DNA of 64,000 nt, taken from contig NZ_CP045997.1 in assembly GCF_010233585.1 (NCBI RefSeq), positions 7,860,654-7,924,653 of the forward strand. The letters run 5' to 3'. This document shows positions 28,070 to 37,279 of the stretch, piece after piece (positions within the stretch are counted from its first letter, which is position 1; every line of letters starts with the position of its first letter). Below the pieces are notes generated by a model. That model searched no databases. It was not told where the DNA came from and was given only the letters and a program-made list of their open reading frames with translations. Source of the stretch: Spirosoma endbachense. Its GTDB lineage: Bacteria; Bacteroidota; Bacteroidia; Cytophagales; Spirosomataceae. Both the position numbers and the translations under genes were made by a program.

Positions 28070-30256
28070 ATGAAATTACTTTTCGTCTTTCTGCTCCTGG
28101 CATTGCCCGGCCTGCATGCAACGGCTTTGGCCGATATCAATATTCCCATAGAAACACAGCACACCGCTCTGGTGCTCCGGGTGGATACCGCTCAAAATCT
28201 GTTGAACATCTATCTAGGAAAACGGCTACAGAACCAGGCCGAATACGCCGGTATACGTGGAAATCCTCGTAATGAGGAGACATACTCCTACATGTTCCAG
28301 TCGGCTTACACACCGGCTGGTGGCCGTAACCTGCTGGAGCCAGCCATCCAGGCTTTGCATGCAGATGGCAACCCATCGCTTGATTTAAAATACGTCCGGC
28401 ACGAAACCAAATCAGCTGGCAGTGGCATCCAGCTAACGACGGTATATCTGAAAGATCCGAAGTATCCGTTTGAGGTGACGCTTTACTATAAGGCTTACAT
28501 CAATGAAGATGTGATTGAGCAATGGTCTTTGATTCACCATTCCGAAAAAACGGCGGTCCGACTGCACAAGTACGCGTCGGCCAACCTCTACATTCCTGCC
28601 AAAGACTACTATCTGACTCACTTCCACGGCGACTGGGCCCAGGAAATGCGCCCTGATGAAACTCCTTTAGCGGCTGGTATGACCATTCTGGATAGTAAGC
28701 TGGGTACGCGGGCTGATTTATTCCAGCCTCCTTCCTTCCTACTCTCACTCAACAAACCGGCAAATGAGGAAACCGGCGAAGTGATTGCTGGCACACTGGC
28801 TTGGTCGGGTAACTTTCAGCTGGCCTTCGAGGTCGATCCATTGCATCATCTGCGGGTCATTGCGGGTATAAATCCGTATGCATCCGACTATTTACTTCCA
28901 CCCGGCCGTGAGTTTGTGACGCCTGCCCTGTTGTACACATACTCAAGTCAAGGTAAGGGACTGGCCAGCCGTAATATGCATAACTGGGCCAGAAAATACC
29001 GTATTCCCCAGGGCCAGGGTACGCGATTAACGCTGCTCAACAACTGGGAAGCCACGCAATTTGATTTCAATGAGGACGTATTAACAGCGCTGTTCAAAGA
29101 TGCCAAGAAACTGGGCGTTGATCTGTTTCTGCTGGATGATGGCTGGTTTGCGAACAAATACCCTCGCAACAACGACCGCGCCGGGCTGGGCGACTGGCAG
29201 GAGAACGTCAAAAAGCTGCCGCACGGTCTTGGCTACCTTGTAAAAGAAGCCGAGCAAGCGGGTGTCCGGTTTGGTGTCTGGCTGGAACCGGAGATGGTAA
29301 GTCCGAAGAGTGAACTCTACGAAAAACACTCGGACTGGGTCATCAAGGCACCTAACCGCCAACAGTCGGTTTTTCGTAACCAGCAGGTGCTCGACCTTTC
29401 CAACCCACAAGTACAGGAGTTTGTGTATGGCATCGTAAATGATTTGCTTACCAAGAACCCTACGCTGGCTTACATAAAATGGGACTGTAATGCAGCCATT
29501 TATAACGCCTACTCTGCCACTAGCGCCAACCAGTCCCAGTTGTATGTCGACTATGTGCAGGGTTTGTATAAAGTACTGGCCCGGATTCGCACCAAATACC
29601 CTACTATCCCTATGATGCTTTGCTCGGGTGGGGGTGGCCGGGTTGATTACGGCGGGTTGCAGTATTTCACCGAATTCTGGCCCAGCGATAACACTGACCC
29701 GCTGGAGCGTATTTTCATGCAATGGGATTATTCTTATTTCTATCCCGCAATCGCTACCTGCAACCACATTACCGATTGGGGTAGGCAACCACTCAAATTT
29801 CGCACGGATGTAGCCATGATGGGCAAAATGGGCTACGACATCGTAGTGAGTAAGCTGTCCGAGAATGATTTGCAGTTTAGCCAGCAAACCCTAAAAACCT
29901 ACGAACGCGTTCACGACGTTATCTGGCAGGGCGACTTGTTTCGGCTGCAATCGCCACACACGAGCGACGTAGCCTCGCTGATGTTTGTCAATCCGGCGCA
30001 GGACAAGGCAATGTGGTTTAACTATCTGGTGGGAAATCGGTACAAAAGCGGTACGGTTGAACCCATTCGACTGAGTGGTCTCAATCCGGCTAAACGCTAT
30101 ACACTTCAGGAGGTAAACATTTATCCGGGCAGTCGCTCATTCATCAATGCCAATACAGCCACCTACTCAGGAGATTATCTGATGACCGTTGGCTTCAATC
30201 CGCAGGTTTCTGCTAACCGAGCCAGCGTTGTGCTGGAGCTTACCGAGGCTAAATAA
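28070..30256 (+). CDS. Secreted GH36 alpha-galactosidase
   Basis: Glycoside hydrolase family 36 enzyme of 728 residues that removes alpha-galactosyl branches, for example from galactomannan. I choose the ATG at 28070 since it begins a clear signal peptide (MKLLFVFLLLALPG); a 28022 start would add 16 residues ahead of it. It has a beta-supersandwich N-terminal domain (about 20-320), then the TIM barrel with LLDDGWF, the catalytic nucleophile Asp472 in KWDCNA, CSGGGGRVDYG, and the acid/base Asp540 in WPSDNTDP. A short C-terminal beta-domain closes the protein. It complements the two GH26 mannanases. Confidence 0.94.
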   Translation: MKLLFVFLLLALPGLHATALADINIPIETQHTALVLRVDTAQNLLNIYLGKRLQNQAEYAGIRGNPRNEETYSYMFQSAYTPAGGRNLLEPAIQALHADGNPSLDLKYVRHETKSAGSGIQLTTVYLKDPKYPFEVTLYYKAYINEDVIEQWSLIHHSEKTAVRLHKYASANLYIPAKDYYLTHFHGDWAQEMRPDETPLAAGMTILDSKLGTRADLFQPPSFLLSLNKPANEETGEVIAGTLAWSGNFQLAFEVDPLHHLRVIAGINPYASDYLLPPGREFVTPALLYTYSSQGKGLASRNMHNWARKYRIPQGQGTRLTLLNNWEATQFDFNEDVLTALFKDAKKLGVDLFLLDDGWFANKYPRNNDRAGLGDWQENVKKLPHGLGYLVKEAEQAGVRFGVWLEPEMVSPKSELYEKHSDWVIKAPNRQQSVFRNQQVLDLSNPQVQEFVYGIVNDLLTKNPTLAYIKWDCNAAIYNAYSATSANQSQLYVDYVQGLYKVLARIRTKYPTIPMMLCSGGGGRVDYGGLQYFTEFWPSDNTDPLERIFMQWDYSYFYPAIATCNHITDWGRQPLKFRTDVAMMGKMGYDIVVSKLSENDLQFSQQTLKTYERVHDVIWQGDLFRLQSPHTSDVASLMFVNPAQDKAMWFNYLVGNRYKSGTVEPIRLSGLNPAKRYTLQEVNIYPGSRSFINANTATYSGDYLMTVGFNPQVSANRASVVLELTEAK

Positions 30257-30307
30257 ATTCATTCGCCGAGCTTATAAAATTGTCAATGTTCTTTGATACG
30301 ATTAGAA

Positions 30308-31309
30308 ATGAAACATGTAAACAAATCAATCGCGATGCGCAAAACGAAACAGTATTTACAATTCCTGATCCTCATAATGCTCTTGCCCACGCTGGTAAGC
30401 AACGCCCAGTCTGTAAAGTTTCCGGATAGCTGGTTAGATGGGTATGCCTATGTCAATGGTATCCGTATTCATTATTACCACGCAAAGCCTGCACCAGGAA
30501 AACCTGTAATGGTGATGGTGCATGGCTATACCGATATTGGCCTTAGCTGGACTACATTGACATTGAAGCTGCAGGACGCTTACGATATTTATATGATTGA
30601 TACCCGTGGGCATGGTTTGTCCGATTCGTTCACGCCTTCTGATAACGGAGAAACAATGATCAAGGATGTAGTGGATTTTATACGGGTACTAAAATTTGAA
30701 AAACCAATTCTTATGGGCCATTCAATGGGGGCAGCTACTGTAATGCGTGTAGGGGCAGCGTATCCTGATTTGGCAAAAGCCATTATTATGCTCGATCCAT
30801 TTGTTGGAAATCGTTCATTTGGGCCGGCTCCGCAAGGGACCGCTACCAATCTAAATAATCAGTCAACAACTGTAGCGTCAGGTCAACCTTCATCACTACC
30901 GGCCCGACGACCAAGCATGTTCAAAAGCCCAGATACGTTGGTAGCCCAGAACAATACCCCGTTTGAAGACCTGGTAGCAAGAGGCCATCGCCAAAATCCA
31001 AAATGGGATAGTGTCGATGTCTATTATTGGGCCTTTTCAAAAAAGCAGTACCATGGTCCATATACACCCGAACAGGCACAGGCAATGACAGGTACCATGA
31101 ATACCGCGGATGCTCTCGCAAAGATTAAAGTACCTGCCCTTATTTTGAAAGCTGATGCGCCACCTGAAGTGCGCAAAGCAAACGAGGAAGCGGCCCGCGT
31201 AATGCAAAGGGGAAAATTGGTTCACATGGATGGAGCAGGCCACAATCTGCATCATGATAAACTGGCTAAAACCGTAGATGTGTTGAATGAGTTTTTGAAG
31301 ACTCTGTAA
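30308..31309 (+). CDS. Exported alpha/beta hydrolase
   Basis: Alpha/beta-hydrolase of 333 residues from the ATG at 30308 (another ATG at 30335 would give a shorter signal-peptide n-region). The signal peptide ends near VSNAQ. Seen are the oxyanion HGYTDIGLSW, the nucleophile elbow GHSMGA (Ser139), and the catalytic His in GAGHNLHHD. A proline/glutamine-rich insertion around residues 185-215 forms the lid. It starts 52 bases after the alpha-galactosidase and may be the last gene of the carbohydrate locus. Substrate unknown; the family covers esterases, lactonases and haloperoxidase-like enzymes. Confidence 0.8.
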   Translation: MKHVNKSIAMRKTKQYLQFLILIMLLPTLVSNAQSVKFPDSWLDGYAYVNGIRIHYYHAKPAPGKPVMVMVHGYTDIGLSWTTLTLKLQDAYDIYMIDTRGHGLSDSFTPSDNGETMIKDVVDFIRVLKFEKPILMGHSMGAATVMRVGAAYPDLAKAIIMLDPFVGNRSFGPAPQGTATNLNNQSTTVASGQPSSLPARRPSMFKSPDTLVAQNNTPFEDLVARGHRQNPKWDSVDVYYWAFSKKQYHGPYTPEQAQAMTGTMNTADALAKIKVPALILKADAPPEVRKANEEAARVMQRGKLVHMDGAGHNLHHDKLAKTVDVLNEFLKTL

Positions 31310-31977
31310 TCATAAATAAAATGTACGTCGTCGGTCTTCAAGCTGATTTTTTGTCCATATGATGCTGACAAGCACTGTCACCTACAGGCCGCTAGATTGA
31401 ACTTGCTAAAACCGAGGATAAACCCTAAAATACCTAAAAAAAAGTTTTCAGGCAACTATTGTAAATATACCCACGAATGTGTTTGCCTAAACTTAGGCCG
31501 TAAGCTATGACTTGTCCTAGAAATAAACCGAGGGTTTCGTGGACGATTTTCGCATTATCCACTAATTACATAAATAACTCATTGTCAAACAAATAAGACT
31601 CATATCGTTCAATCAAAAAAACCATTAATTGAACGAAATCGATTATAGGGCATTTAAAATGGTTAAGTAGTGCTCGGGGGTGAGATAGAGGACTGGTATT
31701 ATGTTTAAAACGAATGAGGGCTACTGTGGAATAGCTATTTATAATCTAATGGCTTCTTGCACCAACTCTAAAAACTTAGGGATTTTACAATATACTTTAC
31801 TCTAGGGTTGGGTTTCCACAGCTTCTACGAGCCATATTGAAATGTGACTCGTAGTTAATCTGTTGAAAGTCAGATGCTTATAGCATACCTTCGCGCATTG
31901 GCAATAAATGGTCCGGCAATTGATTCGTTTTGTATTGACCTGGAAGAAGAGGGTCTTTATACACGATAACCTGGCTA
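31310..31977. other. 668-base AT-rich gap with repeat relic and a 31-codon frame
   Basis: No gene of normal size fits. The 21-base CTTGTCCTAGAAATAAACC-type element at 31511-31531 is exactly repeated at 54726-54746. A 31-codon frame (31874-31969, MLIAYLRALAING at its start, ending CIDLEEEGLYTR) precedes the HD-PycTM gene by 8 bases; it might be a leader peptide, a small partner or chance. The rest looks like promoter-type AT-rich DNA. Confidence 0.45.
31511..31531. repeat. 21-base element shared with 54726-54746
   Basis: Exact 21-base match to 54726-54746 in the same orientation, 43 kb away. The copies diverge on both sides. It may be the end of an insertion sequence or another dispersed repeat; no transposase lies nearby. 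Confidence 0.5.
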
Positions 31978-33210
31978 ATGATGGAAATTGCTACTGTGGC
32001 TGCTCAACCTATCGGAATAGCACAACCCCAAAAACAGGGTAAACTGCTAAAAAAAGCGCGCCAGTTTGCATGGACGCTCTATCAGGAACACCGGTCAACG
32101 AACGTTTACTTTCATACGTATACACGAGCTGAAGAAGTAGTAAAGGCTTGTAGGGACCTGGCGAAGGATTTGGCCCTGAATGCGTCGGATAGGAAGGTTC
32201 TTTTTGTATCGGCTTGGTTTGTCGACACTGGTTTTGTTTATCAGGGCCCGGCGGTACAACTAGACAGTGACACCATTGTCGAATCATTCCTACAGCCATA
32301 CGATTTCCCGACTGACCAGACAAAACGTGTTATTGACTGTATCAATAGCGTACATACTGTTCATGTTCCAACCAGTGCTTTGGAGGAAGCGTTTCATGAT
32401 GGGTACTGGCAGTTTCTGGGTCGGAAAGACTATGAAAATCAAATTGACCTGTTACGAGCCGAACAGGAACAGACCTCGGGTCAAGTCATAACCGAGGCCG
32501 AATGGACTAGTCAATGTCTGGCCGATTTTACTAAACATCCATTTTATTCACGCTATGCTCAACAAAAGTTCAGTAAACAACGAGCCCAAAACTGGCTTGT
32601 CGTGGAGCGGAAATTACGTTCATTAAACCTGAAAGCGAAGCAGAATGAAAAACCCGTTCAGGAAAATCGGCTGTCCGATCATGAAATTGAAGATTCTTTT
32701 AAACTGGCTTCCCGCAATTATGTCGATTTACTGGGAGTTGCCGATCGCAAAGCGGCCCTGCTCATTAATGTCAGTTCTATTTTAATCTCAATTGTACTGG
32801 CGGTGCTTATCCGGCATCTGGAAGATAACCCGAGACTGGTGCTACCCACTATTATCCTGCTCGTGGTTTGTATGGCGACCATCACGTTTGCCATTCTGGC
32901 CAGCCGACCGACTCGACGCCAGAATAGACAACCATCAGCGGAGGAGGAGCAAACCTTATTTTTAGGAAGCTATGATAGCATCGACCCAGCCTTTGAGCGG
33001 ACAACCTGGGAAGACTATAGCCAGCAGGTAGATACCCTACGCATGCAATCCAAAAATGAGTACTTCAAACAGGTACTTAAGGAGATATTCCGAACCCGAA
33101 AGCTACTGAGCCGCAAATTTCGCTACCTCTCCGTGGCCTATTACACCTTCATTGTGGGCATGGTTATCACGACACTGGCGTATGTGACAGCGATGTTGTT
33201 CGATATATAA
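31978..33210 (+). CDS. HD-domain Pycsar-effector-like (PycTM/DUF5706) membrane protein
   Basis: Protein of 410 residues with two parts. The N-terminal 200 residues resemble an HD-type phosphohydrolase domain (His46 in YFHTYTR), but the HD pair position reads FVD (residues 81-83) where relatives have FHD, and the later Asp-Ala-Asp position reads DGYW (141-144), so metal-dependent catalysis is doubtful. The C-terminal part matches PycTM/DUF5706: VADRKAALLINVSSILISI begins the first membrane helix (about 260-280), a second follows (about 289-309), and a third lies near 387-407. PycTM proteins are membrane effectors of Pycsar antiphage defence activated by cyclic pyrimidine nucleotides. No nucleotide cyclase is adjacent, so it may be an orphan effector or have another role. 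Confidence 0.82.
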   Translation: MMEIATVAAQPIGIAQPQKQGKLLKKARQFAWTLYQEHRSTNVYFHTYTRAEEVVKACRDLAKDLALNASDRKVLFVSAWFVDTGFVYQGPAVQLDSDTIVESFLQPYDFPTDQTKRVIDCINSVHTVHVPTSALEEAFHDGYWQFLGRKDYENQIDLLRAEQEQTSGQVITEAEWTSQCLADFTKHPFYSRYAQQKFSKQRAQNWLVVERKLRSLNLKAKQNEKPVQENRLSDHEIEDSFKLASRNYVDLLGVADRKAALLINVSSILISIVLAVLIRHLEDNPRLVLPTIILLVVCMATITFAILASRPTRRQNRQPSAEEEQTLFLGSYDSIDPAFERTTWEDYSQQVDTLRMQSKNEYFKQVLKEIFRTRKLLSRKFRYLSVAYYTFIVGMVITTLAYVTAMLFDI

Positions 33211-33369
33211 TTAACAGATCATCTATAGCCGGTTTGGGAATGGTTGACCCCTTACTTTGGGGAGTGTATTGGTGACTATGGTCCGGCCTGTGCTCAACGT
33301 CGACCCCCGAGAAGTGTACTGTGTGCGAAAAGAAAAGTTTAGAACGAACGAAACGACTACATCTAACTA

Positions 33370-33375
33370 AGGAGA
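33370..33375 (+). promoter_or_regulatory. Strong Shine-Dalgarno before the SDR gene
   Basis: AAGGAG ends four bases before the ATG of the SDR. Bacteroidota genes normally lack such sites, and the other starts in the window do too, so it hints at acquisition from a lineage that uses them. Confidence 0.5.
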
Positions 33376-33379
33376 AATC

Positions 33380-34120
33380 ATGACAACGAAAAAAGTGGCG
33401 CTCATTACCGGAGCGAATCGTGGAATCGGGCTTGAAACGGCTAAACAACTGGGTGAGCTAGGTACTACCGTCATCGTCACTGCCCGTCATTTACCCGTTG
33501 CCCAAGAAACGGCGACCCAATTGAAAGCGCAGGGAATCGATGCCTATGGTGTCCAACTCGATGTCACAAAAGCTGACGAAAGACGGGCGGTTGCCTCGTT
33601 TATTGACGAGCATTTTGGCAAGCTGGATATTCTCGTTAATAATGCGGGCGTTGCCCCCAAAGAATCCCTGTTTATAGCCAAAACACTGGAAACAACGCCA
33701 GAAGAGTTTCAATATATTTTTGAAACCAATCTGTTTAGTGTGGTTTACCTGACCAGAGAATTACTTCCACTCATCAAAAAAAGTAAATCAGGGCGTATTG
33801 TAAATCTGTCCAGCATTCTTGGGTCACTGTCCGTCCATTCTCAAAAAGATAGTCCCATTGCGCCCTACCGGATACTGTCCTACGATGCCTCCAAAGCCGC
33901 ACTAAATCTCTTTACCATCTTTTTAGCTGCGGAATTAGAGGGAACGGGTATTAAAGTAAATTCCGCCCATCCCGGTTGGGTGCAAACCGAAATTGGTGGC
34001 TATGAACACGCCCCAATGAGTATTGTTGATGGGGCTAAAACGAGTGTCGACCTGGCCCTGCTCGATGCGAATGGCCCAACGGGTAAATTCATTCATCTGG
34101 GGGACGAACTACCCTGGTAA
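33380..34120 (+). CDS. Short-chain dehydrogenase/reductase
   Basis: Classical SDR of 246 residues, cytoplasmic. NAD(P)-binding TGANRGIGLE at the N-terminus, NNAG at mid-sequence, catalytic Ser in VNLSSILGS and Tyr168/Lys172 in YDASKAA. HPGWVQTEIGG and the C-terminal GPTGKFIHLGDELPW are typical of carbonyl-reductase-like SDRs, close to plant menthone/tropinone-type sequences. The start is preceded by AAGGAG 8 bases upstream, a strong Shine-Dalgarno sequence, which is rare in this phylum. Substrate unknown; a reactive carbonyl is a reasonable guess given the OYE and ALDH nearby. Confidence 0.9.
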   Translation: MTTKKVALITGANRGIGLETAKQLGELGTTVIVTARHLPVAQETATQLKAQGIDAYGVQLDVTKADERRAVASFIDEHFGKLDILVNNAGVAPKESLFIAKTLETTPEEFQYIFETNLFSVVYLTRELLPLIKKSKSGRIVNLSSILGSLSVHSQKDSPIAPYRILSYDASKAALNLFTIFLAAELEGTGIKVNSAHPGWVQTEIGGYEHAPMSIVDGAKTSVDLALLDANGPTGKFIHLGDELPW

Positions 34121-34147
34121 GTCAGTACACCTGCTGTTTTATTACCT

Positions 34148-34186
34148 GAGCCCCAATGTCTCCTGTTGAAGTAGACAATGGGGTTC
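34148..34186. terminator. Possible bidirectional terminator hairpin
   Basis: A 14-bp stem with one A-A mismatch and a wobble pair (34148-34161 with 34173-34186) lies between the convergent SDR and sigma-54 regulator genes. There is no long T-run, so termination efficiency is uncertain. Confidence 0.4.
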
Positions 34187-34255
34187 GGGCAGACGACGGA
34201 GCAGATGCCGATAAAAGGATGTAGTAGGTTGGAAATAGGCGAGTTATTGGCCAGT

Positions 34256-36307
34256 TTACTTACCTGATTCCTTAATCGTGAGGGTTTTACGAATGCCCAG
34301 TCGTTCCATACGGTATTCAAGGGTAGACGGTTTTATATTCAGCAATTCAGCCGCTCCACCGGCTCCCCGAATCCGGCCGTTCGTTTTTTGTAGAATAGTC
34401 AGAATATAGTCGCGCTCCGATTCCTGGTGCTGTTGTTTCACACCGGGCAAATCCTTCGCCATCGCCCTGTCGACGTTGAGCGTAGCGCTAACGTCTAGCT
34501 GCGTTGCTGCTGATAGGGATGTTTCTCTGGCAGCAAACAAATGTGTCCCTAAGGAACGGCCTAACGCAACCGGGTTTTTTCCGTCATTTAGGATAACGGC
34601 CTGCTCCATTAAATTTTCAAGTTCCCGGATATTCCCCGGCCAATTATAGGAAACCAGTTCCTCAACCGTACTGGCTTTGAAGCCAGGAAAGGGTTTACCT
34701 AGTCGTCGGGCAAATTTTTTGGCAAAATGAGTCGCCAGCAACGGAATGTCGCCCCGTCGCTCCTGTAAGGAAGGCAATAAAATGGGAAACACCGACAGGC
34801 GAAAGAATAAATCCATCCGGAATCGACCGTCCGCCACTTCCTTCTCCAATTCCCGGTTCGTTGCGGCAATCACCCGGACATCGGTCTTGATGGGGGTCTT
34901 GCCCCCCAACCGTTCAATTTCCTTTTCCTGCAAAACCCGTAATAGTTTCGCCTGCAGGTCCAGCGGCAATTCCCCGATTTCATCCAGGAAAATAGTCCCT
35001 CCCTGCGCTACTTCGAATTTACCGATACGCCGATCAACCGCTCCTGTGAAAGCTCCTTTTTCGTGGCCGAATAATTCAGATTCAATTAAGTTGGCGGGCA
35101 ATGTTGCGCAGTTAACTTTAACCATAATCTTTCCCTTGCGCGCCGATAAGTTATGAAGAGCCCGGGCAAACAGCTCTTTACCCGTACCACTTTCGCCCAT
35201 CAGTAAAACCGTGGTATCGCCAGGGGCCACCTGCGATACCAAGTTAAAGACCTGCATCAGGGGTTGCGAAGTACCCAGGATTTCTTCAAAATTGGCCGAG
35301 GACTTCACTTCTTCCTGGAGGTAGGTGTTTTCCTGCTGGAGCTTTTCGCTCAGACGAGCCACTTCTTCGTACGCAAAGATGCGGTCTAACGTGAGGACGA
35401 TGGGTTGCTCCAGCCTCTCCAGCAGGTTTAGATGGCGGGTAAGATAAGTGTCGGGTTGCCGGCTGAAAAAACTTAGTACGACTGGTCCCATTCGTGTGCT
35501 GGTAAAGGCTAAGACCAGTGCAGATTCCAGCCGGTACGTGTGGGCCAGGGCTTGCATTGGTCGATACTTCCGACATAAACTCTCAAAGTCGTTGTGGTTA
35601 TACCGGCCAGCCCCCTGTTTCGCTACGTCTCCCTGCGCGGCTAAGGCCTGCTCCAGAGGAATACCGGCCATCTTCCAGAAACTTTCCGGCGATACCGTTT
35701 CGTACTCATCAAACCCGACCCGGTGAAAACAAAACGCCAGACGGAATTTTTCCTGAGCGAACCCCAAAGTCAGATACTCGAACGGGATGTTGGGCAGTAG
35801 CAACTGAGCGACCCGTAACAACCGGTCTGCCCAGGGCGTATTGTCGGACAGCGCATCGGTTAAAGCAACCTGGAGCACTTTTTCCTCCCGCAGTTTCATT
35901 TCTTTACTATGGGCCTGTCGATAGCGAGCAATTTCAAGCGTTGTCAATATATCTCTCTCCCTAAACGGTTTGACGATATAGCCGCTGGAGTCGGTGTTTT
36001 TTACCTGTTCGAGCACTCGTTGATTATCATTGGCCGAAATAAAGATGAAGGGGATAGTAGTATCTTCCAACTGCCGGGACAGGTCAATACCGGTAGCCTC
36101 CCCCTTGAGGTAAATATCCAGCAGCACCATATCAGGCGTTTGTTGTTTAATCAATTTCGTGGCCTCATCGACAGACCGGGCAATGCCCAAAATCGTGTAC
36201 CCGGCTTTCTGAAGCATTAACTTCAGGTTATTGGCAATGACGTACTCATCTTCTACTATTAAAAGTTGATAAGCAGCGTTTGATGACGGGTTGCTGGGTA
36301 GTTGCAT
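34256..36307 (-). CDS. Sigma-54-dependent response regulator (REC-GAF-AAA-Fis)
   Basis: Activator of sigma-54 RNA polymerase, 683 residues from the ATG at 36307 (an upstream GTG would add 26 residues with no domain). Domains: receiver (about 15-130, phospho-Asp in [11 protein letters not shown], Lys in GYIVKPF), GAF-like sensor region (about 150-310), short coiled coil, AAA+ ATPase (about 345-590) with Walker A GESGTGKE and the sigma-54-contact motif GAFTGA (about residue 418), and a Fis-type helix-turn-helix at the C-terminus. No histidine kinase is adjacent. It is divergent from the SnoaL-like gene and faces the hydrolase/OYE genes, so it is a candidate regulator for them; sigma-54-like promoter matches there are only partial. 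Confidence 0.92.
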   Translation of the reverse strand: MQLPSNPSSNAAYQLLIVEDEYVIANNLKLMLQKAGYTILGIARSVDEATKLIKQQTPDMVLLDIYLKGEATGIDLSRQLEDTTIPFIFISANDNQRVLEQVKNTDSSGYIVKPFRERDILTTLEIARYRQAHSKEMKLREEKVLQVALTDALSDNTPWADRLLRVAQLLLPNIPFEYLTLGFAQEKFRLAFCFHRVGFDEYETVSPESFWKMAGIPLEQALAAQGDVAKQGAGRYNHNDFESLCRKYRPMQALAHTYRLESALVLAFTSTRMGPVVLSFFSRQPDTYLTRHLNLLERLEQPIVLTLDRIFAYEEVARLSEKLQQENTYLQEEVKSSANFEEILGTSQPLMQVFNLVSQVAPGDTTVLLMGESGTGKELFARALHNLSARKGKIMVKVNCATLPANLIESELFGHEKGAFTGAVDRRIGKFEVAQGGTIFLDEIGELPLDLQAKLLRVLQEKEIERLGGKTPIKTDVRVIAATNRELEKEVADGRFRMDLFFRLSVFPILLPSLQERRGDIPLLATHFAKKFARRLGKPFPGFKASTVEELVSYNWPGNIRELENLMEQAVILNDGKNPVALGRSLGTHLFAARETSLSAATQLDVSATLNVDRAMAKDLPGVKQQHQESERDYILTILQKTNGRIRGAGGAAELLNIKPSTLEYRMERLGIRKTLTIKESGK

Positions 36308-36829
36308 ATACGTACGCTTTTTTATTGTACAGGCCAGAGCAGTGAGTTCAATACATCCTATTAGACGTAGCCTGTCAGTCAACACCGACAGTAGAGATTA
36401 ATAACGGCATGGTTGATTCTCTACCCTTGCAAGATAAAGACCATTGGCGTACCAGTTCCTTTAAAACTTCAAACTATATAGCTAAAGTAGAGTATTTGAT
36501 ACTGATTATCAGTAATTTATCATTTATCATATAAAAACCCATCTTATAATGAAGATAATTAAGCAATGCATTTCGAAACGTTGACCTGGTCAGTCTGGAA
36601 AACGGATCAGCTTTTTAGAAGATAATCCCCAATAAGTTGGGGAAACACAACTTGTTGGCAAAAACCCAATGCCTGGTTGGGGCCAGAACGAGTGAAAACC
36701 TAAAAATAGGAATAAGCAAATCCGCCAAGTGGCTGAGCCTATGGCATATGAATGCTGACCGTTTTTTTTATTGAAGCTGGCATATCTGTTGATTGAGCCC
36801 CATAAATAGTCATTCATTTCTTTTTCATA
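36308..36829. other. Divergent regulatory gap with stem-loops
   Basis: A gap of 522 bases between the sigma-54 regulator and the SnoaL-like gene. It has a small CCCCAA/TTGGGG inverted repeat (36627-36642), a second CCCAA/TTGGG pair (36665-36681), and at 36778-36792 a partial sigma-54 promoter match (TGGCAT, N4, GTTGA) 38 bases before the SnoaL-like ATG; the -12 GC is replaced by GA. No coding frame is convincing. Confidence 0.4.
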
Positions 36830-37279
36830 ATGGCCAGTCCTAAACAGGTTGTCGAAAAGATTTACGAGGATATTTCCCGGAGTAATCTGAGCAGTGTTCT
36901 TCCCATATTGGACGAGCATATTACCATTTACATGGCCAGCTCTTTGCCCGATGGCGGAGAATTTCATGGCCGGGATGGCTTTATGTCCATGATCGCCCGG
37001 CGATTTCAGCTTTGGGAACGTTTTGAAAAGACTTCTTTTCAGTATTTTTTATCAGAGTCGGAATCAGATAATGGGGTTGTTGTAACCGGCAACCTTACGG
37101 GCAAACTTCTTACTGTTTCTGAGTCTATCATTATGCCGTTTGTGGATCAATGGCGATTAAGAGATGGTAAAGTGATTGAGTATCGCGTTTTTTATTGGGA
37201 TGCGATTCGGTTAATGCAGTATATACAACCACTCAGTTTTACTCCGTCCCCATCTCAAAACGGCTCTAGTTCCAATTAG
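36830..37279 (+). CDS. SnoaL/NTF2-like protein
   Basis: Small cytoplasmic protein of 149 residues with the NTF2-like cone fold typical of SnoaL/ketosteroid-isomerase relatives: an N-terminal helix (ASPKQVVEKIYEDISR), the VLPILDEHITIYMA stretch, GEFHGRDGFMSMIARRF and the closing strand DQWRLRDGKVIEYRVFYWD. These proteins bind small hydrophobic or polyketide-like molecules and some are isomerases or cyclases. It is followed by a strong intrinsic terminator, so it is a single-gene unit, transcribed away from the sigma-54 activator. The exact ligand is unknown. Confidence 0.85.
   Translation: MASPKQVVEKIYEDISRSNLSSVLPILDEHITIYMASSLPDGGEFHGRDGFMSMIARRFQLWERFEKTSFQYFLSESESDNGVVVTGNLTGKLLTVSESIIMPFVDQWRLRDGKVIEYRVFYWDAIRLMQYIQPLSFTPSPSQNGSSSN

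Noticed and set aside
29081..29887. Long open frame (268 codons) on the minus strand inside the alpha-galactosidase
   Set aside because: It is antisense to a gene with all GH36 catalytic motifs and has no recognisable domain; GC-rich codons on the plus strand leave the other strand open by chance.
31978..33210. Complete Pycsar or CBASS defence operon
   Set aside because: Only the effector-like protein is present; the neighbours are an alpha/beta hydrolase and an SDR, with no nucleotide cyclase.
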